A stretch of 64,000 nt of DNA from Clostridia bacterium (lineage in GTDB: Bacteria > Bacillota > Clostridia > Oscillospirales > CAG-272), in assembly GCA_017451735.1 (NCBI GenBank), contig JAFTNU010000040.1, positions 1 through 64,000 on the forward strand, written 5' to 3'. Shown one piece after another: positions 51,593-59,053 of this stretch. A program made the position numbers and the translations under genes. The notes under the pieces are model-generated. The model was given only the letters and a program-made list of their open reading frames with translations. It did no database searches and was not told the origin of the DNA. Numbering within the stretch: the first letter of the stretch is position 1; each line of letters starts with the position of its first letter.

Positions 51593-53638
51593 TCAATCGA
51601 GTGAAATCAAAAGCGCGGTGTATCTGCGTGGGAGGCAGACGCGGATCCCATCATTTGCCGCCGCTACCGTCGCATCGCCCTTGGAGGGATAAAGGATCTC
51701 GGCTTTGCCGCCAAGCGGGACGGTCACCGCATCCGTCTCGCCACCCATGCGCCACAGGGCCAGCAAGCTGCGATCGTCACTGCGCAATCCCAGGCAAAGC
51801 CAATCATCGTGATACCCGGGGAGCCCCAACGGGTAGAACGGAACCGCGTCGGGAATCAAATGGCGGTAGGTCTTATAAAGAGCAATTCCCTCGCTGACAA
51901 GAGCCCGTACCTCATCACTCCAACTCATGATCTTGCCCGACAGGTGAATGCGCTGCAGCATGGCGTTGACCATATTGAAGGCCGCGGCATCGCTATCGGC
52001 GTCGGCCAACGGATAGGACCAGATGGCGGCCTGCTCGGGCAGCACCGTAGTGGGCGCTCCGGCCGCAATATAAGCATTCTTTTTATAGTTGGTCTGATCG
52101 CTGACCGACTGGATATGAGCACGCTCCAGCATGGCATAATCCATGCGCATGCCGCCGCTGCCGCAGTTTTCCCAGATCAGTGCGGGATATCGTTCCCTGA
52201 TCCCGTCAAGCCAGGAAAGGTAAGCACGGTTATGCTCCAACAGTCCATCGCCAAAGCTATCCGCATCGGTTTCGGTACCTGCGCCGCCGTCAATGTTATA
52301 GTCCATCTTGATGTAGCCGACACCGTACTCCCGCACAACACGGTCGATCACCGCATCGGCAAAGGCACGCACGCGGGGATTTCTGAAATCCAGATGATAT
52401 CTGCCGTGGTCGATCACCCGTTTTCCGTGACGCATAAAGAAGCAGTCATCCTCAAAGGTCTTGGCCAGGGGACACTCGATGCCCATGACCTCCAGCTCCA
52501 GCCAGATGCCGGGCACCATCCCCTTTGCGCGGATATGATCGAAGATTCTTTTGATGCCATTCGGGAAACGTCGGGCAGAGGGCAGCCACTCGCCAACATT
52601 GTCCCACCATTTGCCGTCGGCATACCAGCCGGCGTCCATGCAATAATACTCGGCCCCCACCGCCGCCGCAAGATCAATGAGGGGCAGCTCCTTCTCCTCG
52701 GTCGGGTCGGCCCACAGGCAGTTCATGTAATCGTTGAAGATCACCGGCATCGCAGTATTTGCGGCATTATTACGGAATAAGATACGGCGGTATGCGGTCA
52801 TCGCGGCCAGTGCGCCGCAAAGATCCTTGGCCGCCGTAAGGCAGACCTTCACACTCTCAAACCGCTCACCCGGCATCAGCTCCTTATACCATTGATGCTC
52901 CTGCTCCGTTGGGCCGGACAAGCGCAGATACAGCAGTTTCGAGGGGACATCCCCCAGCTCCCATTGCCACGAGCCGTTGTGCTCGATCTGCCACAGAAGC
53001 GCACTTTCCCGCTCGGTGTTAAGGACTGCACCCATAGGCAGGTATTCCTTGCTGGACCATGTCCCGTTATTGGATACCGAGATCCGCTTGGTCGAGGTGC
53101 TTGAGATCATGTCGAGCCCCAGCTCCGACAGACGATATTGCTTCCAATCCACCTCGCGCACCCATGCATTATGGGGAATGCAGACCCGCATCTTTTCGTC
53201 GGCCGTCAGCTCTCCCGCATCCAGTCCCGCAAAGGCAAAGGACGAAACATACTCCAGTCCCACCGGGTCCTTGGAAATATTCTCAACCGCAGCCCACGTA
53301 CGCACGGCGGCAATGCCGCTGTAAAACTGATAATTCACCGTTACCGAAATACGCCCGTTTGTAAGCAAAAACGAGATACGGTTACCGATTTCGGTTTCTG
53401 TCACCCGATGCGAAACATATTCCAGCGTACAGGCGCCGGAGGTGGCAGTGTGCTTGTAGCCATGGTGACTGTCGGGATTCTCTCCGATGATCTGTACCTC
53501 AACGATCGGCGCGGTCTTTCGTGCCTTCGCACGCGCATCTGCCGTATTGCCGTAGCCGAACTCCTTCAGCAGCACCGCCTTGTCTTCGGTCACCTCGAAC
53601 ACGGCACCAAGGCCGTTCTGCGAAAAATCCAAAAGCAT
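51593..53638 (-). CDS. Alpha-galactosidase, glycoside hydrolase family 36
   Basis: A 681-residue GH36 enzyme: N-terminal beta-supersandwich (about 1-280), catalytic barrel, C-terminal beta domain. Family blocks include MPVIFNDYMNCLWADPTEEK (about 297-316), YYCMDAGWYADGKWWDNVGEW (quoted from about 332), the nucleophile Asp446 in GYIKMDYNIDGG, ENCGSGGMRMD, and the acid/base Asp514 in SVSDQTNY. It releases alpha-galactose from oligosaccharides such as raffinose or melibiose. There is no signal peptide, so it acts on imported sugars. Start 53638 follows GGGGAGGAAAAGCAA; the frame upstream of it is not supported. The adjacent decayed sialidase/AraC gene may once have been part of the same glycan-use locus. 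Confidence 0.92.
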   Translation of the reverse strand: MLLDFSQNGLGAVFEVTEDKAVLLKEFGYGNTADARAKARKTAPIVEVQIIGENPDSHHGYKHTATSGACTLEYVSHRVTETEIGNRISFLLTNGRISVTVNYQFYSGIAAVRTWAAVENISKDPVGLEYVSSFAFAGLDAGELTADEKMRVCIPHNAWVREVDWKQYRLSELGLDMISSTSTKRISVSNNGTWSSKEYLPMGAVLNTERESALLWQIEHNGSWQWELGDVPSKLLYLRLSGPTEQEHQWYKELMPGERFESVKVCLTAAKDLCGALAAMTAYRRILFRNNAANTAMPVIFNDYMNCLWADPTEEKELPLIDLAAAVGAEYYCMDAGWYADGKWWDNVGEWLPSARRFPNGIKRIFDHIRAKGMVPGIWLELEVMGIECPLAKTFEDDCFFMRHGKRVIDHGRYHLDFRNPRVRAFADAVIDRVVREYGVGYIKMDYNIDGGAGTETDADSFGDGLLEHNRAYLSWLDGIRERYPALIWENCGSGGMRMDYAMLERAHIQSVSDQTNYKKNAYIAAGAPTTVLPEQAAIWSYPLADADSDAAAFNMVNAMLQRIHLSGKIMSWSDEVRALVSEGIALYKTYRHLIPDAVPFYPLGLPGYHDDWLCLGLRSDDRSLLALWRMGGETDAVTVPLGGKAEILYPSKGDATVAAANDGIRVCLPRRYTALLISLD

Positions 53639-53858
53639 TTGCTTTTCCTCCCCATATCGCATTCTTGCCTTTATCCTAACATGCAAGCCCTGAAAATACA
53701 AGACTTTTGTTCAGCAAAACCAGACATTTATTCATTCGATTATGATCCATCCGCATGGCGGGTGGTATCCGTACCTCGGACATTGCCCAACACCGCCAGT
53801 ATTTCAGATCGGCCTGTCGGCTACGCAAGAAATGATCGGTTGCCCGTCCGTTGGGATA

Positions 53859-53896
53859 CAAAAAGCACCTCGCCGCTATAGCAACGAGGTGCTTTT
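53859..53896 (-). terminator. Terminator of the small conserved hypothetical gene
   Basis: AAAAGCACCTCG and CGAGGTGCTTTT form a 12-base stem with a 12-base loop. The stretch 53639-53858 to its left shows no gene. Confidence 0.8.
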
Positions 53897-53897
53897 G

Positions 53898-54200
53898 TTA
53901 CATAGCACTTTTCTTCAGCTTAAGATCAAGCCATGTGAGGCCGAGTGAAAACGCATCGTGCAGGCCATCCTTCTGACCGCTCTGAACGATGTTGTTGGGA
54001 TCCTTGGAATCCAGGATCTGGATCAGAACCTTAGAGGGGACCTTCTCCCCCGCTTCTTCTTTATAGGACATGATCTCCAACACCAACACATAGGGGTCGT
54101 GGTTCAGATCGCCGTAAATAATGGTATCATCCTCGCGCACCAGAGGCTTACCCTGATATTGCAGATACGCGCCTTCCACCTTTTTTCTGGTTTCCGCCAT
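53898..54200 (-). CDS. Conserved hypothetical protein (small, soluble)
   Basis: A 100-residue soluble protein of unknown function with a simple alpha/beta look (VEGAYLQYQGKPLVREDDTI, then YVLVLEIMSYKE and KVLIQILDS). No signal peptide and no catalytic motif. Start 54200 follows AAGGGAGGCAGTACA; a start six codons earlier is possible but would include the ribosome site. It has a consensus promoter and a terminator, so it is a single-gene unit, and it marks the last chromosomal gene before the mobile element. Confidence 0.7.
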   Translation of the reverse strand: MAETRKKVEGAYLQYQGKPLVREDDTIIYGDLNHDPYVLVLEIMSYKEEAGEKVPSKVLIQILDSKDPNNIVQSGQKDGLHDAFSLGLTWLDLKLKKSAM

Positions 54201-54232
54201 TGTACTGCCTCCCTTCACAGATTATCTTATAT

Positions 54233-54261
54233 AGTATAGCACGCCGAAAGAAAAAAGTCAA
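54233..54261 (-). promoter_or_regulatory. Promoter of the small conserved hypothetical gene
   Basis: Reading leftwards, TTGACT (54261-54256), 17 bases, TATACT (54238-54233). Confidence 0.75.
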
Positions 54262-54343
54262 TGCCTTTCACGGAAAACATCATGTGTCTAAATGTTAAAA
54301 TCTAACTTACAGACCGATTCTTCCCCGGTTTGTGCTTTAGGGG

Positions 54344-54379
54344 GCCCTTTTTGGACGCGCGAGCGCGTCCAAAAAGGGC
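54344..54379. repeat. Strong hairpin upstream of rep, possible nick or origin region
   Basis: GCCCTTTTTGGACGCG and its exact reverse complement form a 16-base stem with loop CGAG. A second hairpin of C and G runs (CCCCCC-N8-GGGGGG, about 54384-54403) follows at once. Both lie within 100 bases of the rep start, as expected for a double-strand origin, though a leader terminator is also possible. Confidence 0.5.
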
Positions 54380-54442
54380 TGTGCCCCCCCGCTAACAGGG
54401 GGGTACAGATATTCAATCTGATCTTTGGGGGTGCCGTTGAAA

Positions 54443-55690
54443 ATGGAACGCAAAGACGGCATTTTGATAGACTGGCTCTCGATCACATCGAAAACCATGT
54501 TCCCCGAGGATATGATGAAATTGATAGGAATTACCTCCGGGTGGCAGTTGCGCGGGCGCGGTGTTCGTGGGTATGGCGATTCATACTATAACAACTCCAT
54601 TCAAATTCATTTCGGCGGTACGCAAGATAACGTATGGTTGGAAATGAGCGGCCAGGGGTGTAGAACCTTTGAGTCCGATTCTATTCACAAAGATTATAAC
54701 GTAATCTTTGATGCTCTCATGAATAACCTTAACACTATGCGCATTACTCGTTTGGATATTGCGTTTGATGATTTTTCGGGTCTGCTGGATATTGATCGTA
54801 TTTGTGACGATACCCGGCCCAGAAATCACAAATATAAGGCCAAGACCGATTATGCTCAAGTGATAGAATCCACCAACGGTATGTCTTGTGATATAGGTTC
54901 TCCAAAGTCCCTGCTGCTTGTTCGTATCTATGATAAATTGGCAGAGCGGCTATCAAAAATGCGTGGGGCCGAGGATCGGGAAAAGGTCCGAGAGTCCATT
55001 CCACATTGGGTAAGATGTGAGTTACAGCTGCGCGATGAACGCGCTTTGGAATTTGTGCGCTATTTGCGCGGCAAGGATCCAATTACAGGAGCTCCCGAGC
55101 CCATGGACCTCGGACAAGCCTATTGTGGAGTATTGGCCAATTATCTGGATTACGGCTATGAAGTTCCCGCCCGCGATAATCCTAACAAAATGGTTTGGCA
55201 TCGTTTTCCGTACTGGAAAAAGTTTCTCAAAGAAGTCGGTGCGATTTCCTTGTACCGTAAGCCAGGCAAAGGTTATAACCTGGAGCGTATGGTTAATTTC
55301 GTGCAGAACAATGCCGGAAACGCTATCGATGCTGCCATCAGTATATTCGGCCCTTCGAAATTTTTTGATATTATTTCCAGTCGTCAGATTTCACAAAGTC
55401 CTAAATATTTGGAGTTGATTAAACAGTACGGTACATATGAGGAACGTGTTGAGACCGATATGGCCATTGATTTCCTGGAGAATAGTGCTCCCGAAACGGA
55501 AGAAGAAAAAGAAAACCGTCACCCGTTCTACAAGGTATTTGCCCGTCGTGAGTGGGTCGTTTGGGGCGGTGTTCGTCATTTGATGTGTCGCGAGTGCGGT
55601 CAAGTCATGCCGGAAAAGGCGTTTGTAGATGTGTCTATTCACTCTAATTTCGCCCGGTGTTATAAGTGCGATAATAAGAAATCCCCATAA
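54443..55690 (+). CDS. Phage/plasmid replication initiation protein (replication initiation factor family)
   Basis: A 415-residue protein. The pattern GILIDWLSITS near the N-terminus, MRITRLDIAFDDFSGLLDID (about 97-116), LLVRIYDKLAERLSKMRG (about 158-175) and a following WVRCELQLRDERA element fit the Rep_trans/replication initiation factor family found in filamentous phages (RstA type) and Tn916-like elements. These proteins nick the double-strand origin through a Tyr and start rolling-circle replication. The C-terminus adds a CxxC...CxxC zinc ribbon (LMCRECGQ, RCYKCDNK). ATG 54443 follows GGGGGTG; GTG 54431 is an alternative start. Confidence 0.75.
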   Translation: MERKDGILIDWLSITSKTMFPEDMMKLIGITSGWQLRGRGVRGYGDSYYNNSIQIHFGGTQDNVWLEMSGQGCRTFESDSIHKDYNVIFDALMNNLNTMRITRLDIAFDDFSGLLDIDRICDDTRPRNHKYKAKTDYAQVIESTNGMSCDIGSPKSLLLVRIYDKLAERLSKMRGAEDREKVRESIPHWVRCELQLRDERALEFVRYLRGKDPITGAPEPMDLGQAYCGVLANYLDYGYEVPARDNPNKMVWHRFPYWKKFLKEVGAISLYRKPGKGYNLERMVNFVQNNAGNAIDAAISIFGPSKFFDIISSRQISQSPKYLELIKQYGTYEERVETDMAIDFLENSAPETEEEKENRHPFYKVFARREWVVWGGVRHLMCRECGQVMPEKAFVDVSIHSNFARCYKCDNKKSP

Positions 55691-55729
55691 ACATAAAAAA
55701 CATATAAAAGAAAAGCGAGGAAAAGCAAA

Positions 55730-56050
55730 ATGAGAGGATTTATCGTAGGAAAAGAAGTAACCAGTTACATTTCCAAGGAGGAAAAAAACAAGCCTAATCC
55801 GCAGTCTAAGATTAGTCGCACCCTGTATGTGGTCTGGGATAAGCCCCGCCGTTCTGTGGAGGGTATGGAGGGATTCAAGGCTGAGGCCGTTTGGGTTCCG
55901 TTCTCCTGTGATGATATCAAAGTGGGTGACTATTGTGAATTTGAGTATGAAGCCCGTAATACTTCCAAGGGTTCATTTGCATCCCTGGTAGATATCATCG
56001 TCATCGGCAAAGCCGATATTCTTCTGGAAGCTTCCAAAGCTAAGGCTTGA
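55730..56050 (+). CDS. Small ssDNA-binding-like phage protein
   Basis: A 106-residue beta-rich protein (MRGFIVGKEVTSYISKEEK, RTLYVVWDKPRR, VGDYCEFEYEARNTSKGS). Size, beta content, many aromatic and basic residues, and position right after rep match the ssDNA-binding proteins of filamentous phages (gpV type) and the small accessory proteins of rolling-circle elements. No specific signature proves it. GAGGAAAAGC precedes the ATG. Same transcript as rep, 39 bases downstream. Confidence 0.5.
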   Translation: MRGFIVGKEVTSYISKEEKNKPNPQSKISRTLYVVWDKPRRSVEGMEGFKAEAVWVPFSCDDIKVGDYCEFEYEARNTSKGSFASLVDIIVIGKADILLEASKAKA

Positions 56051-56301
56051 CGGACTTCTCTGCCGGGAAGAGTCGGGGATTTCTTTACTTCCGGCAATCG
56101 CGCCATTCTGTTGAGGGACGGATAAGGCGCATCACATTTATCTATAACGCTACCCTCATAGCGTGTAGAACTGGGTGGGGGCGCGGCTCCCACCCTTTTA
56201 TTGCATTTAAGGCGGTGATTGTATGAAGTAGACGCATAGTCTTTTCTCAGATATATCTATCCCAAACTTCCCACAAAATCAAAAAACAAAGGAGAAAATC
56301 G
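56051..56301 (+). other. Non-coding gap in the phage element with a terminator-like hairpin
   Basis: No supported gene. GGGTGGGGGC and GCTCCCACCC (56173-56195) form a stem followed by TTTTATT, a likely terminator of the rep transcript. A second imperfect hairpin (TGCCGGGAAG...CTTCCGGCA, about 56061-56096) could belong to a complementary-strand origin. Confidence 0.5.
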
Positions 56302-56424
56302 ATGGCAAGACGTAGAAACGGTCGTAAACGTAAGAGATATTTTCTTACTCCGAAAAGAGCTCTTTTAAGAGAGGATATTGGAAGGGCTTTTGGACGGGAA
56401 GAAAAAGACATCGTTAAAAATTAA
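56302..56424 (+). CDS. Tiny, very basic phage protein
   Basis: A 40-residue protein starting MARRRNGRKRKRYFLTPKRA, with 15 or so Arg/Lys. It is probably nucleic-acid-binding or packaged with the genome. AAAGGAGAAAATCG precedes the ATG, so translation is likely despite the small size. A similar basic protein ends the gene cluster (61048-61245). No hydrophobic helix, so it is not a coat protein of the usual inovirus type. Confidence 0.6.
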   Translation: MARRRNGRKRKRYFLTPKRALLREDIGRAFGREEKDIVKN

Positions 56425-56449
56425 AACATAAAAAAGTGAGGTATAAATC

Positions 56450-56980
56450 ATGAGTAAGAAAACAAAAAGAATTCTGACCGCCGTAGGCATGTTGATGCTG
56501 GGTGTGCTGCTGACGGTTGTGGTCAGTAATGCCGTTGGTGTTGCAACCTGGAACATCCGCGAAGCCAATGAAGCAAACCTGTATCAGTCGGTTACCTTTG
56601 CCGGTACGGACGGTGTGATCGCCAGCGGCGAAAACGGCGTCAAGATCGAGCTAACCGATGACAATGAGATCAAGGTCAAGGGCACCTCCGAGACAGATGG
56701 TACTTATGTGATCGGTAAGATCACTTTGGAGGCAAACACATCGTACATCTTTGACTCCTCCCTGACCAATGGTTCTAACGGTACCATGTATATGTCCATC
56801 ATGAGCGGCGAGACAGAGCTGGCTAAATCTTATTCCGGTGCTGTGGTCTTTACGCCCACCAGTGCCACAGAGGTGCAGATCTGCCTTTACATCAATAAGG
56901 ATGTCAAAACCAATGTGACTTTGTGTCCCGTTCTCTGCAAGGGTACCACTACCGGTGATATCGTCGATTTCTGGGAGTAA
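56450..56980 (+). CDS. Secreted or membrane-anchored phage protein, candidate virion component
   Basis: A 176-residue protein with an N-terminal signal or anchor helix (ILTAVGMLMLGVLLTVVVSN, about 7-26) and a beta-rich exported domain (GENGVKIELTDDNEIKVKG, TYVIGKITLEANTSYIFD, VQICLYINKDVKTN). No cleavage of the helix is certain, so it could remain anchored. It lies 3 bases before the collagen-like gene and is transcribed with it. AGTGAGGTATAAATC is a fair ribosome site. A coat or receptor-binding role is a guess. Confidence 0.6.
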   Translation: MSKKTKRILTAVGMLMLGVLLTVVVSNAVGVATWNIREANEANLYQSVTFAGTDGVIASGENGVKIELTDDNEIKVKGTSETDGTYVIGKITLEANTSYIFDSSLTNGSNGTMYMSIMSGETELAKSYSGAVVFTPTSATEVQICLYINKDVKTNVTLCPVLCKGTTTGDIVDFWE

Positions 56981-56983
56981 TTC

Positions 56984-58276
56984 ATGGGCAAGTTTTGGCT
57001 TGCGTTGTTGGTAGTCCTGGTGTGTCTCGGATGCGTTGTTGGGGCGACAAACTTCAATAACGCATTCGGCACAGTGGAACGTGTATCCTCCGAGGCCTCC
57101 GAATCCGATGATATATCGACAACCAAATTCATTGTGATCGAGGAGGAATTCTCCAGTGTAGAAGCTATGAATGCCGGGTTTGAGACCGATGGTGTTCCTT
57201 TCGGTGGGTATGTTCTGATTAACACCGATAATGTTGAGGATGCGGACAACGCGAAATTGTATGTAAAACGTGCGGATGGTTACAAGCTGGTCACCGACTT
57301 GTCCGGTGCTCAAGGTGAGCAAGGCCTCCAGGGTGAGCAAGGCATTCAGGGTGAGCAAGGTCCTCAGGGAGAGCAAGGTTCTCAGGGAGAGCAAGGTCCC
57401 CAGGGTGAGCAAGGCCCTCAGGGTGAGCAAGGTCTCCAGGGCGAGCAAGGTCCCCAGGGTGAGCAAGGTCCCCAGGGTGAGCAAGGTCCTCAGGGTGAGC
57501 AAGGTCCCCAGGGTGAGCAAGGCATTCAGGGAGAGCAAGGTCCTCAGGGAGAGCAAGGTCCCCAGGGTGAGCAAGGCATTCAGGGAGAGCAAGGTCCTCA
57601 GGGTGAGCAAGGTCCTCAGGGTGAGCAAGGTCCTCAAGGTGAAAAGGGTGATCCCGGTGTCAGCGTTATAGGGGCAACCATTAACGCAAGCGGGCATCTT
57701 ATCATTACTCTTTCGGATGGTAATACCATTGATGCAGGATTGGTCATCAGTGGCTCTACCGATAGCGGTTCGGGTGATTCGGGTGACAGCGGTGATTCGG
57801 GAGAAGACACTACGGTTACGGTGACCGACATTTGCTTTTGGGATATTGATAATTCGAAATGGGTAGACAAAAACGATTATGATTACGAAGAATCAGCTCA
57901 AAGAGGCAGTTGTCCGCACTGCGGCAATTTCATATATGCTGAATCCGGCCTCTCGGGACTTGAAGTCGAATGTCCTCATTGTCGAAAAGTCATTCTTTTA
58001 AGCAACCGTGAAGGCTCGCTTGTGGTCGATAGAGTGTACGCTGATGATACCGTGACCTATGAGGTGAATAGTAGCGGTACCATCGATCTGTCCACTATCG
58101 GTACTTACTATGCCGGTGGCTCAATGTATTACTATTACGATGAAGCATATGGTGTGATGTTTTTGACTTGGTATATGTTTGATGAATATGGAGAAGATAT
58201 TACAATTACGATGGATGATGGCACATTGATCACGATTGTATCATCCGATTGGAAATTCAATCCGTATTATGTTTGA
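56984..58276 (+). CDS. Collagen-like surface or virion protein with an extracellular zinc ribbon
   Basis: A 430-residue protein. An N-terminal anchor (FWLALLVVLVCLGCVVGA, about 4-21) is followed by a short domain, then about 118 residues of unbroken Gly-X-Y triplets (residues about 107-225, mainly GEQ and GPQ), then VSVIGATINASGHLIITLSDG, an element often found after phage collagen stalks. A Ser/Gly/Asp linker leads to a C-terminal domain with two CPHC motifs (about 311-314 and 331-334), a zinc ribbon not expected outside the cell. It should form a trimeric stalk with a binding tip. GGGAGTAATTC precedes the ATG. Confidence 0.75.
   Translation: MGKFWLALLVVLVCLGCVVGATNFNNAFGTVERVSSEASESDDISTTKFIVIEEEFSSVEAMNAGFETDGVPFGGYVLINTDNVEDADNAKLYVKRADGYKLVTDLSGAQGEQGLQGEQGIQGEQGPQGEQGSQGEQGPQGEQGPQGEQGLQGEQGPQGEQGPQGEQGPQGEQGPQGEQGIQGEQGPQGEQGPQGEQGIQGEQGPQGEQGPQGEQGPQGEKGDPGVSVIGATINASGHLIITLSDGNTIDAGLVISGSTDSGSGDSGDSGDSGEDTTVTVTDICFWDIDNSKWVDKNDYDYEESAQRGSCPHCGNFIYAESGLSGLEVECPHCRKVILLSNREGSLVVDRVYADDTVTYEVNSSGTIDLSTIGTYYAGGSMYYYYDEAYGVMFLTWYMFDEYGEDITITMDDGTLITIVSSDWKFNPYYV
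57304..57646 (+). repeat. Tandem 18-base repeat coding for GPQGEQ
   Basis: About 19 tandem copies of an 18-base unit close to GGTGAGCAAGGTCCTCAG, each coding for two collagen triplets. Codon variation between units is low, so copy number probably changes by slippage or recombination, altering stalk length in steps of six residues. Confidence 0.85.
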
Positions 58277-58296
58277 TCAGAATAGCGAATCAAATA

Positions 58297-58332
58297 ACAG
58301 CCTATGGCCTTTTGGGCTGTAGGCTGTTTTTA
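58297..58332 (+). terminator. Terminator after the collagen-like gene
   Basis: ACAGCCTA and TAGGCTGT form the outer stem, with GCC/GGC pairing inside, followed by a T run. Confidence 0.75.
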
Positions 58333-58345
58333 TAAGGAGCGAGAG

Positions 58346-59035
58346 ATGAGAAAAAGAGTTTTACTGATATTGTTAGTATTGGCGCTTGCGCTTTGTATTT
58401 TGCTGTGCGTGTCGTTGAGTCAAAGCATGAATGAAACCGTTAGAGTTTCCGGGACGGCATCCAATACAAATACAACGGAGCCTGAGCCCGATACAACAGA
58501 ACCCGACACAGGTACAGAGGATGATACTGATCAGGAAACGGGCAGTGATTTGACGGTTGAAGCTCCTACATCCCCCGCCGGCTATGTGAATCAAATTCAG
58601 TTCAATGATGTGACATTGACTGATGTTGTGTTTAGCGAAGAGGCCGAGCTTTACGGCAATTTCTATGTTTATGCCGATTCCGGTACGATTACATTGGACG
58701 CGGATTTGGATGAATATGCTGATGATTCTTTATTGCCCGCCATCGGTACTATAACACTGGAACCGGGATATACCTATTATGGCTTTTATACCACATCGTT
58801 TTTGGAAAACGGAGAATACCGTGAGATCAATAAAGTGTATACAGGTACAGATTTGTTCGGTAGTGAGTATTCCTATACTGATTTCACACTTTTGGGTTGG
58901 TATGATACCAACGGTATCACTGTTGAACATAGTGAAACAAGGGTGCTTTATATGCGAAATGGTATAGACGGTTCTCATGAATTACTGGAATGCGGCAATT
59001 ATTATCTTTATATCATCGCTGTTCCCAACACATAA
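58346..59035 (+). CDS. Secreted or lipoprotein-like phage-element protein with acidic linker
   Basis: A 229-residue protein: signal helix (VLLILLVLALALCILLCVSL, about 5-24), a Thr/Glu/Asp/Pro-rich linker (about 38-72), and a beta-rich C-terminal domain with many Tyr and Asp (YGNFYVYADSGTITLDADLD, LEPGYTYYGFYTTSFLENG, ECGNYYLYIIAVPN). It has the look of a cell-surface or virion tip protein. AAGGAGCGAGAG precedes the ATG. No recognised family. Confidence 0.6.
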   Translation: MRKRVLLILLVLALALCILLCVSLSQSMNETVRVSGTASNTNTTEPEPDTTEPDTGTEDDTDQETGSDLTVEAPTSPAGYVNQIQFNDVTLTDVVFSEEAELYGNFYVYADSGTITLDADLDEYADDSLLPAIGTITLEPGYTYYGFYTTSFLENGEYREINKVYTGTDLFGSEYSYTDFTLLGWYDTNGITVEHSETRVLYMRNGIDGSHELLECGNYYLYIIAVPNT

Positions 59036-59053
59036 AGCGAGAAGGAGTAAAAA

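Noticed and set aside
54219-54262. dif-like integration site
   Set aside because: The AT-rich stretch fits a promoter for the leftward gene (TTGACT-17-TATACT) better than a XerCD site, and no second copy is visible in the window.
57304-57646. CRISPR-like array
   Set aside because: The 18-base units are contiguous with no spacers and encode collagen triplets in frame.
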